NCBI GenBank assembly: GCA_947095585.1
Contig: OX352762.1
Coordinates: 10,767,969 to 10,831,968, forward strand
Reading direction: 5' to 3'
DNA: 64,000 nt
Origin: Nephrocerus scutellatus
Taxonomy: Eukaryota; Arthropoda; Insecta; Diptera; Pipunculidae
The notes below the pieces were generated by a model. The model was given only the letters and a program-made list of their open reading frames with translations. It had not been told where the DNA came from and made no database searches. Below are positions 23,001 to 31,083 of the stretch, in pieces. The position numbers were made by a program, and so were the translations under genes. The stretch's first letter is position 1. Every line of letters begins with the position of its first letter.

Positions 23001-24256
23001 TCGGAGCATACCGTAATCAATATAAAGCACTCAGTGATAAGGGAGACAAGAGTTCAATGCTAAATATGCCAACAAAATCGCAAACATATAAAAATTCCCC
23101 ACCAGCCATTAATAGGAAAACGACATCTTCAGAAAATGTTAATCAAGATGGAGAAAATGCACCGAAAAATTCACAAAACAATGAAACTTCCACCCCAGGC
23201 ATTGACACAGACTTAAACAAAAAGCCAGCTTCAAGCAAAACCCCAACTGATAATTGCGATTCCTTTGGCGACCGGTATTTTAAGAATTACGACTACGGAC
23301 ATATAGATAATAATTATCTGAAAGCATCGGAACGAGTTTTTGAAGCACCTGAGCAAAATAAACCGTACAAATTTCAGTACGCAAAAATATTTAATTTACA
23401 AAAAGAACATAATCCTGTTCAAACGGCTTTGGCTGATGCGCTAGAAAGTGGTGACCCTGGTTCACTGGAAACTACAAAAAGTCCAACGAACATAGACGTA
23501 TCTGTTCGCAAGTGTTGCACTAAAGTATGGCGCCATCAAGTACATAAGCGTAACATCGCTGAAAAAGAAGCTATGCGACATAAATTGAAGGAGTTGCAAA
23601 ATAAACCCAAATCACCGCTGAATTATTCCCAACATAGCTATGATCCGCATGACGAACGTCTTATGGATTCAATGCTATACGATGCCATTCAATATATGCG
23701 TAAAAATCCGAAATTCGTCCTGGCCTCCCTACCCGACGCACATAAAATTCCAATATTTCGCGAATGGATTCGAGTGCGTTATGGAATGAAATATTTGCAG
23801 CTTGACAAACGCAAGTCGGTTGAATTTTCCCGAAAGATCTTTCACACACTTAAAAAGCATGTCATGAATGTGCAAAGTCCTAACCTAGACGAGCTGGGAA
23901 CAAACAGGTTCATTAGTTATCGGTGTCGCAATTATGCTTTCAAAAAGGTAAGCACAAAAGTTAAACCAATTTGGTTAATGACAGTATTAAAAATAAGGCC
24001 ATAATTTTAGGGAACTTACATTCGAGAAAAATATTATCACACGTTCAAAATGACCTTTCTGGATGAAGTCCGTGTACTTTGGGCGGCCATGGCACCTTAC
24101 CGAAGTTTGGCTGGACCACCGAAGAAAACATTTTTTGCATATCTTCCATCAAATGCTGATGACATTTACTTATTTAGGCCATGGAAAAAATGGGAGTTTA
24201 TGGATGCCAAATTACAATGGGACCGACGACAAAGGGTGGTTACCAAAACTGACTAG
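20099..24256 (+). CDS. Unrecognised 710-residue protein, three exons
   Basis: The exons are 20099-20998, 22961-23947 and 24011-24256. Every intron is in phase 0, with GTAAGT and GTAAGC donors, and the joined frame has no stops. The first in-frame ATG (20099) is taken as the start. I do not recognise the family. The protein has no signal peptide or membrane segment. The N-terminal 250 residues look globular and mixed, with CSEC and scattered Cys. The middle (residues 300-400) is polar, Ser/Thr/Asn/Lys-rich and probably disordered. The last 250 residues are basic and aromatic-rich and end in a folded-looking segment with FLDEVRVLWAAMAPYRSLAG and FRPWKKWEFMDAKLQWDRR. The large intron contains a retrotransposon endonuclease fragment. 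Clean splicing suggests a real host gene; a rapidly evolving fly protein is a reasonable guess only. Confidence 0.75.
21260..22280 (-). pseudogene. RTE-like LINE endonuclease fragment in intron
   Basis: The minus strand at 21608-21922 reads VGCPMIIMGDLNVKVGSDN, then GLEHVMGKHALDQHDEHF and NKNQIDHFIIQQRWR. These are the D-L-N and N-Q-I-D motifs of the AP endonuclease of the craniofacial-development-2-like LINE group. A downstream minus-strand piece (21370-21450) resembles the PAELLKAG-type linker before RT. It is broken by shifts, and it lies antisense inside the first intron of the 20099-24256 gene. Confidence 0.65.
22281..22960. other. Intron remainder without recognised elements
   Basis: This has higher GC content at 22380-22640 than its surroundings, but no domain, inverted repeat or RNA gene that I can support. 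It ends at the splice acceptor ATTATAG before exon 2 at 22961. Confidence 0.4.
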
Positions 24257-24489
24257 AACTTTCGTAATAATTGGAATTTTTTGTATATGTTTCTTAATCT
24301 TAGTTTAGTCTAAACAAAATTGCAAATTATAGTTTTGTACAACATTATAGTTGAGAAAAAATCTTCCAAACTTTTTATTTTACAATTTTTTATTACTGCA
24401 ATGTGTGGAAGCTAGCTAGCCAGAAACTTTGCTGATATACTTGAACCTCTAACACACAATCTTAACCTTAACGCAACTTCAATCTTTTA

Positions 24490-24720
24490 ACCAATGTGTT
24501 GTTTAACCACACCAATGTGGCGTGTGGCGGGTGGCGCGTGTAAAAACATTTAAAAGAAAAAAAGTTTTTTTTTTAATTTTGTGAGCAGCTATATCTCACA
24601 CAGCATTTTTGATATTCCGCGTGTGACGCGTGTCACGCGCGTGCTTGGCATGTGTAATGGATGGAACAGTGGATTTGGTATATATCGGCTTCAACTAGTC
24701 AAAATCTGATGGGGATTGTT
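24490..24720 (+). repeat. Dispersed repeat E, partial copy
   Basis: It contains AATTTTGTGAGCAGC, GATATTCCGCGTGTGACGCG and TGTCACGCGCGTG, matching the right part of the copy at 13630-14110. It lies about 230 bp downstream of the unknown gene's stop codon. Confidence 0.5.
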
Positions 24721-24770
24721 TTAAAACAATTGGTTAGCGCTCAGCTTGCGATGGCGTGATTTGTGACGCG

Positions 24771-24950
24771 TGTGGCATGTGTGTATGAAAATCGATTCTT
24801 GAGGAGTAAACTCCAGTTGCGCTTCGGAGCCGACACGCACCTTCTTTTTGGTAACTAACATGTGGCATGTGTGTATGAAAATCGATTCTTGAGGAGTAAA
24901 CTCCAGTTGCGCTTCGGAGCCGACACGCACCTTCTTTTTGATAACTAACA
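24771..24950. repeat. Two near-identical tandem 90-bp units
   Basis: The block beginning GTGGCATGTGTGTATGAAAA recurs exactly 90 bp later and differs only near its end (GGTAACTAAC versus GATAACTAAC). It is a recent local duplication. Both units carry ATCGATTCTTGAGGAG and CTTCGGAGCCGACACG. Confidence 0.8.
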
Positions 24951-25109
24951 CCTCCTTTAGTTTATCTAATTAGTATTAGAACTTTTATTTTCTATCCGCT
25001 TTGCTTGAAATTAGCCTTTAGTTAATTTAAGTACTCAGCGAAATTGAATGGGTTTATTTGTACAGTGAATGAGATATAATATTTGGAGGGTTTCCTCTTG
25101 GTCTCGTTT

Positions 25110-25240
25110 CAGGCCTGGCGTTGCTACAACAACAACAAATATAAAAACGAGCCAGTGCACTTGTTTTGTTCGTTTGACGGTTAAAAACGAGTGCACTCGG
25201 TCAAAAAGGGGGAAACATCAAAGGAAAGCCACATTAAGCT
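25110..25240 (+). repeat. Dispersed repeat B, copy 1
   Basis: This is the reverse complement of 39105-39232 over about 120 bp. It includes a 31 bp exact stretch starting GAGCCAGTGCACTTG and ending TCGTTTGACG, and a second block GGGAAACATCAAA. It is probably a non-autonomous DNA transposon. No coding signal is present. Confidence 0.6.
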
Positions 25241-25296
25241 TTTTGTTAGCTAGAGACTGTCATACTATTGTCTTTGACTTCTCAAAATACGGTATA

Positions 25297-25566
25297 ATAA
25301 TAATAATATTCGGCGCGACAGACCATTGCGGTCCAAGGCCTAGCTTCTCGCGACTATTTGTGTTGCGCATTTATATTTTTGGACACAAATGGAAGGGACC
25401 TACAATTTAAGGCCGGCTCCGAACAAGTTATTACTCTCGGAACGTTTGTCACCCATTCGCGAGAGGTGGAACACCGTGAAAAATAATTTTGGTGTTACTG
25501 GGACTCGAAACACGAACCTCCTGCTCATTAGTCACGCGCATTTCCACTAAGCCACAGCGCCCACTT
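25297..25566 (-). mobile_element. tRNA-derived SINE with 11-bp TSD (best copy)
   Basis: Reading the minus strand from 25566, the head is GGGCGCTGTGGCTTAGTGG (box A matches TGGCTTAGTGG), and box B follows as GTTTCGAGTCCC. The body runs through ACACCAAAATTATTTTTCAC to GTAGGTCCCTTCCATTTG and ends CGCGCCGAATATTATTATTA, a (TTA)n tail. Target duplications AATACGGTATA occupy 25286-25296 and 25567-25577. Length is 270 bp. It lies about 550 bp upstream of Nxt1. Confidence 0.8.
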
Positions 25567-25577
25567 AATACGGTATA

Positions 25578-26116
25578 GTGTCAACATATTTAAATTTAGG
25601 ACCCTGTACGCTTTATTTTCTTGCTCCTTGTAATTTTTTAAAAGTTTTAAACAAATTTTTAATTTGTTGCCCCAAACGTTCGAACATATATGTATTTAAT
25701 TATTTATTTTGAAACTTACATTCAATTTTAATAATAGAGAAAATATATATAAGTCTCGCATAACCATAATTTTGACAGTTATTTAAAAACTAAAAAAAAA
25801 CAAATTTTCTATGAAATTACACTCGTTCGTTCGTTAATAGATGGGTAACTTTGATGTTCGAAAATGTCGCCGAAGTTACTCTATTTACGAATGTGCATAA
25901 AAAGTCAGTTATGATTCATACGTAAAAATATGTTAACTGTGACCTTGTGCAATAACCTTAAACTTCTATAAGTCAACAACCTAATTGACAATTGTGGCTG
26001 TCAACTGTCAGTCGAATGAAAACCTAAAACAATTGTAAAGCAGCATATTTCAACATTTTGCAACCTTCAAACATTTTTAAAATTGTTATACAAACACCAA
26101 AAAAAGAGCAGTTAAA
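25578..26116. other. 5' flank of Nxt1
   Basis: AT-rich upstream and 5' untranslated sequence of Nxt1. No TATA box of good match was found near a plausible start. Nothing else is recognised. Confidence 0.4.
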
Positions 26117-26645
26117 ATGGATACTGTAAGTATTTGACGAGATTAAGTTTTATTTTATAAATTTATGTTTTTATATACACAGGATATGCGTGGAAAAGTA
26201 GATGCATGCTGTCGCACAGCTGAGGATTTTACAAAACTATACTATCAGAGTTTCGACAAGCGGCGGCATGTAAGAATGGTCTTTTTCTTCTAGTGTAGTT
26301 TTTAATTTTGTATTTTAATAGCAAATGAACCGCCTTTATCTGGACAATGGGCTATTTGTATGGAACGGCAATGGTGCCACTGGAAAGGACAACATTCAAA
26401 AATACTTCATTGAATTACCATCCTCAGAACACAATATCTCGACACTTGATGCTCAGCCTATTGTCGACGATGCTGTCGCTGGGCAGCTCACATACTTGAT
26501 TCAAGCTGGAGGTACTGTAAAATATACCGATCATCCAATGAAGCCTTTTCAGCAGACATTTATTATAACCGCTCAAGAAGATAAATGGAAGATCGCTAGC
26601 GACTGTTACCGCCTACAGGATGCTTTAGCGACGTCGGAGAAGTGA
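26117..26645 (+). CDS. Nxt1: NTF2-related export protein (Nxt1/p15)
   Basis: The exons are 26117-26125, 26183-26269 and 26322-26645, all with GT/AG borders in phase 0, giving 139 residues. That is close to the usual ~130-140 of the family. Nxt1 has an NTF2-like fold and binds the NTF2-like domain of NXF1/Nxf1 (small bristles in Drosophila), forming the general mRNA-export receptor at nuclear pores. The sequence matches fly Nxt1 in [42 protein letters not shown] and the C-terminal [19 protein letters not shown]. The tiny first exon encodes only MDT. The gene is tail-to-tail with the WDR70-like gene, with only 108 bp between stop codons, so their 3' untranslated regions probably meet or overlap. 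Confidence 0.95.
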
Positions 26646-26753
26646 ATAAAATTTAGATACAGTAGAAATCTTTTGATAAAAATCCCAATTTTATTGCAAC
26701 TTAAATATTTAAACAATATATACGTAAAACAATTAGGAAATTTCTGAGTAAAA

Positions 26754-28824
26754 TTATTCCGTCTTGGGCTTTTTGGCTTCAGTTTCACCTTCGCTAAATA
26801 TTGCCTTGGGTTGTGTTTTGTTGTAGGCAGGAGCAATCCAGTAGGGATTCTCGGCGGCATCCTTGGCATATTTGAGAATGGCTTCACGGGGATCCTGATC
26901 GTCGTCAACGCGTTTGCTGAGTCCGAGATTACGAATAACATACGAGCTAAGTGTTCCGCCTGAAGAAGCAACACGTCCACCCTGTCCGCTGGTGATTGGC
27001 AAATCAGGGCGTTTCGATTTAACTGGATCCATACGATCCTTTTCGAGTTTTTTGCGCGAAGACTTTGATTTCTCCTGACGAAACATGGGAAGAGCATGTG
27101 GAGTGATAATTTGAGTAACACCAATCATCTCTGTATGTTTTTTCTTGCGATAGGTCTTTACTGCACACAGTTTTGCTCCACGAGAGCTACGTAACTCATC
27201 GTAATAGCATTTAACCACCCCATTTCCGCAACCCAAAAAAATCTGATTAAGTTTAGGATGCCATAGGGTTTTAATAATGTGCGAGCTTGTAACAGGAATA
27301 CGTTTCACTTCTTCAAATGTGCTCACGTCGAAGAAATGCAAATTGGCTTCCTGATTTTCTTTATTTATGGATTCGCCAGTAACCAGCATTCGATCATCAG
27401 GACTAAAACAACAATCCGTAGTGTCATAACGACACAAAAGATTATCCCATACATGCATTGGCTGTTTAAACGCACGCAAATCCCAGAGCTTCATTGTCTC
27501 ATCGCTAGAGCGGGTTGCAATTTGCGTTCCTGTCGACAGAAATAGAATTAATTTCTTTTTGTAATTGTTTTTGTAATTATCTCACCTAAATAAGAGAAAA
27601 CCACCGAAGATATATCTGAACCCTTCTGATGTGCCCCACGCAAGCAGTGTGTTGTGTTTACAAACATTTTTCGTGTATCCCATGTCTGAATTGAGCCATC
27701 CTGACATCCAGCTGCGATAAGGGTGGCATCACGATTATAGATGCATGATGTGGCTATAGTCTTAAGACCTCCCTGAGCTCGTGTTTTAATAACAATCTTC
27801 TGTTCCTTACGCTTGAAATTATTCCAAATACGAACAGTGGAGTCCATGGAGCTTGTAAGAAATTCCTCTCGTGTAAATGGATGCCAACATCCGGCCGTCA
27901 GCTGGGCAGTGTGGCCCTTTGTCTTTGCCATATCAGTAATGTATTGATCGCCTTTAACGCACTCCATTTTTTCGAATCCATCACGATCTAGAATTTTTGC
28001 TTGTGCATTTCCCGAAACAACTAAAATCATATCACCAGTCACAGAATAATGTAGTGCCCGAATGGGATAATTCTCGCACGGCTGAATTGTACGAAAACTA
28101 CGCATTGAAGAGTCCATTCCAGCGAAATCCCAGAAACACATATCATAGTCAATAGACCCGGAAACAATTCGACCACCTGATGGATCACCAGCAAGCGCCA
28201 AAATAGGTCGAGTACCGTGCTGCATTTGCACCTCGTGTGAATCTGGGATTTTTTCTTCTAGAGACTCATCATCTGGATCATCGTCATCATCGGCCGAGTC
28301 GCCATCTGAGTCTTTTCCGGTAGACATTTCTTTTGTAGCGAATGGGGCATCTGAGATTTGAGGACCTATAGGAATTTCATCGTCGTCGTCGGCGTCAGCT
28401 TTTTCTCTACCTTCAATATCTAGTTGCTTCAACTTTGGAGGAGCATTTCCACGAGCTTTCGCAATTTGTTCCTAAAAAAATTTCTATTAGTACGGACACT
28501 TCTTTACCCATCCCTGCTTCATCTAACATTGATATCGAATATTTTTGCAGTCTTTCGGCCGAAACACGAGATGCCCATAATTTCCTTAAGATGTTGACTC
28601 TCGAGATCTTCGGCGACATCCTCAATTTGTTTGATCATCTGATTTTTATCAATTTTTTTAAACCCTGAAAATAAGAAAATTATTGGGTTTATGAAATTTA
28701 TTTCCCGAAACCCGGTACCTTCCGTTTTGCTCGCCAAACCATCGGCATCTTTTACACTGTCTTTCGCCGATGTCCCATTCAAATTTAAATTTATTTTGCC
28801 AAATGTAATTTTTGAACGATTCAT
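26754..28824 (-). CDS. WD40 protein, WDR70/gastrulation-defective family (CG5543-like)
   Basis: The exons on the minus strand are 28824-28719, 28664-28528, 28471-27586 and 27529-26754. Joining phases are 1, 0 and 1, and the predicted protein has 634 residues, as expected for WDR70 orthologues. The N-terminus carries a conserved motif ending EIMGISCFGRKTAKIF. An acidic stretch follows (DADDDDEIPIG; DSADDDDDPDDES). WD repeats follow, with SSMDSTVRIWNNF, GCQDGSIQTWD and RSSDETMKLWDLR visible. The C-terminal tail is basic and then ends NPYWIAPAYNKTQP, typical of the family. WDR70 acts in the nucleus in histone H2B ubiquitination and DNA-damage response in other organisms; here that is family knowledge. 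The donor at 28527 is GTTAGA, weaker than usual, but the frame across it matches the family. Confidence 0.93.
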
Positions 28825-29070
28825 TTTCTTCTATTTCCCTAAGTTGGGAACATTACTCTAAAATCTTCTAGTGGTTATGAATTTTGATTTTTGGTTAAAA
28901 CTCTTTGATATAAACAAGTTTGTTCGATGAGAAATTAGGTAAAATAAATTTTTTTTCGAATGTTCCAAGAACTTTTACATTCCACATATATATACATACA
29001 AATTAAAGCTCGTTACATACCGGCCGGGTTGGCTTTGCCTTGCCACGAAAATTTATGTTCTACAAATATG
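28825..29070. other. 5' flank of WDR70-like gene
   Basis: AT-rich upstream sequence of the minus-strand gene. No strong core-promoter element is recognised, and the MITE pair starts at its right edge. Confidence 0.35.
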
Positions 29071-29408
29071 ATGCCTGAAACACAAACACGCTTCAGCTTT
29101 TGCTTCGCTTGACGTTTACGAGATCAGCCATACGATTTCAATGCTTCCTATCACAATGTCGCTTCAGCTTCAACGTTTCGTTTGGCAATCGTAAAGAAAA
29201 ACGTAATGCTACGTAACGAAGCTACAAACGGAAGCTCTAGTTCAAAAGTGCTGAACATTTGCTTTGCCTGACAGTTCAAGGCAGAGAACTGTGGCAGAAC
29301 TCTCATTTGAGAAATGCCATATAGAGAAAAGTCATTCAAAGCAAATGTAAAGCGGCTGCACCGTAACGAAGCGAAGACGAAGCTGAAGCGTGTTTGTGTT
29401 TCAGGCAT
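29071..29408. repeat. MITE with ~29-bp terminal inverted repeats
   Basis: Both termini read ATGCCTGAAACACAAACACG and continue CTTCAGC, as exact inverted copies. The interior has AACGAAGCTACAAACGGAAG and TTTGCTTTGCCTGACAG. It has no coding capacity, consistent with a non-autonomous DNA transposon. It lies between the divergent WDR70-like and Ssrp genes. Confidence 0.8.
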
Positions 29409-29442
29409 GAAGCTTTGATACGTACACACCGCAAGTGTTATA

Positions 29443-29710
29443 CCTGAAATACAAACACGCTTCAGCTTCGGCTTCGTTGCGCTACGAGCAACCGCTTTGA
29501 ATTTGCTTTGTCGTTTTTCACAGCTGTTGAGCTGTCAGGCAAAGCAAATGTTCAGCACTTTGAACTAGAGCTTCCGTTTGTAGCTTCGTTACGTAGCATT
29601 ACGATTTTCTTTACGATTGTTAAACGAAACGTTCATGCTGAAGCTACATTGTCATAGGAAGCATTAAAATCGTAAGACTGAACTCGTAAACGTCAGGCGA
29701 AGCATTACTT
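29443..29710. repeat. Second MITE copy, inverted, right end truncated
   Basis: It starts CCTGAAATACAAACACGCTT. Its interior is the reverse complement of the first copy's interior, for example GAACTAGAGCTTCCGTTTGT. It stops near GTAAACGTCAGGCGAAGC, lacking the outermost ~25 bp. With the first copy it forms a large imperfect palindrome with a 34 bp spacer. Confidence 0.75.
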
Positions 29711-30145
29711 TTTTGTTGCTTGATGTTTAGTTTTCAAAAATTGTCAAGTATTGTCAATTAGTTTCTGCTTGAAGTTAGCTTTAGATTGTCGCAGTCGAGT
29801 GTGGAACGCGTTGCGTGCGCTTTGGGGCCAACTTCATTGCAGTATATTCTTATTTTTAGGTAATTATCACTTAGGTATTATCACGTAAAAGTCTTAAGTT
29901 TAATAACTATTTTAATTTATTTCTATAAAACTTTTTTTTATTAATTAAATTACACCAATTCATATAGCTAAAAAATTAAAAAACGGATTTTTATTTTTGA
30001 AGCGGAAAGCCAACGCGCACGGTATGTAAAGCGTTTAAAGGAAGTAATGAACGTATCCAGTACGTTGAATTATTCAGAGTTAAAAGTCATATCCGAAAAT
30101 TATCGGAGCGGAGAACAAATCCAATGACAGTTTTTTGATAACAAT

Positions 30146-30385
30146 GCTGCGTTGCTTTGGCAAAGCCGGCTTGGCTTTACAAAGCAAAAGCTTTTGGCTT
30201 TACCGCCTTACGGTGAGCACCAGTACTATAAAATGGCTTTAGTTTCCTTAAACCTGAACATTTTTTGCTACGTTGCTTTGGCTAATCCAGCTTGGCTTAC
30301 AACAACAATCGCATAAGCATAAAGCCGAAAATAAATCCAAAAAATTGTAAAGCTAAGCCGGCTTTGCCAAAGCACCGCAACATTT
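30146..30385. repeat. MITE-like element with GGCAAAGCCGGCTT ends
   Basis: The left end TTGCTTTGGCAAAGCCGGCT is inverted at the right end as AGCCGGCTTTGCCAAAGCA. The interior repeats GTTGCTTTGGCTAATCCAGC. Two copies of the small hairpin ACCGCCTTACGGTGAGC lie at about 30201 and 30415, one inside and one just outside. It has no coding frame. Confidence 0.6.
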
Positions 30386-30439
30386 ATTTACTTCGGCTTC
30401 ATGTCGCTTTATCACCGCCTTACGGTGAGCGCTATATAT

Positions 30440-31083
30440 GTGCAGTAGTAGTTATTGTCACTGTTGGTTCTCTACTCTTCTCGCTTAAACCTTTCTTTAA
30501 TAATTTCTACATTGCTAAATGTCAATAGTTTAACAATCTAGTTACGTAGCATAAATTAACCAAACAACATCATGATGTATGTTTGCTTCTTGAATAATTG
30601 AATTGAATTAAAAGATTTGAACTCTGAAATTATTTTATAATAACTTAAATAGTAGATTAAAATCAATCTCTAGAGAACTTCAATAAAAAAATAAAAAAAA
30701 ACAGACGACAGTAAATATTTGTAAACGTTGTCACGCTCAAATCCCTCGCGGCCGTCTAGACGACACATCCTACCATTTTTTTATACAGAATTCCGCAATA
30801 ACAAATACGAATTTTTGAGTGTGGCCAAACGTTAGGTTCTGATAAAAATGACAACCATTGTCTACCGCGCCAAAACAATAAGCGGCTTTCAAATTCATTC
30901 AGTAGCTTAGTCATTCAGTAGCTAAGCTTTACACTTCAACTTTCAAGTTCTGAGCAAATGTGCAAAAAGCAAAGGTGCAAGGAGAGTCTTAATTAACAAA
31001 TATTAATTGTATAATTTCCGTTTAAATAGTAAATACTTTTACTTGTGCTTTTGTCGACTTGAAGTGAATTAGATATTACAAAA
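30440..31083 (+). other. Ssrp upstream and 5' untranslated region
   Basis: AT-rich, with two copies of TCATTCAGTAGCT at about 30895 and 30911 that match the insect initiator consensus TCAKTY. Transcription of Ssrp may start there, about 170-190 bp before the ATG. No downstream promoter element is in register. Confidence 0.35.
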
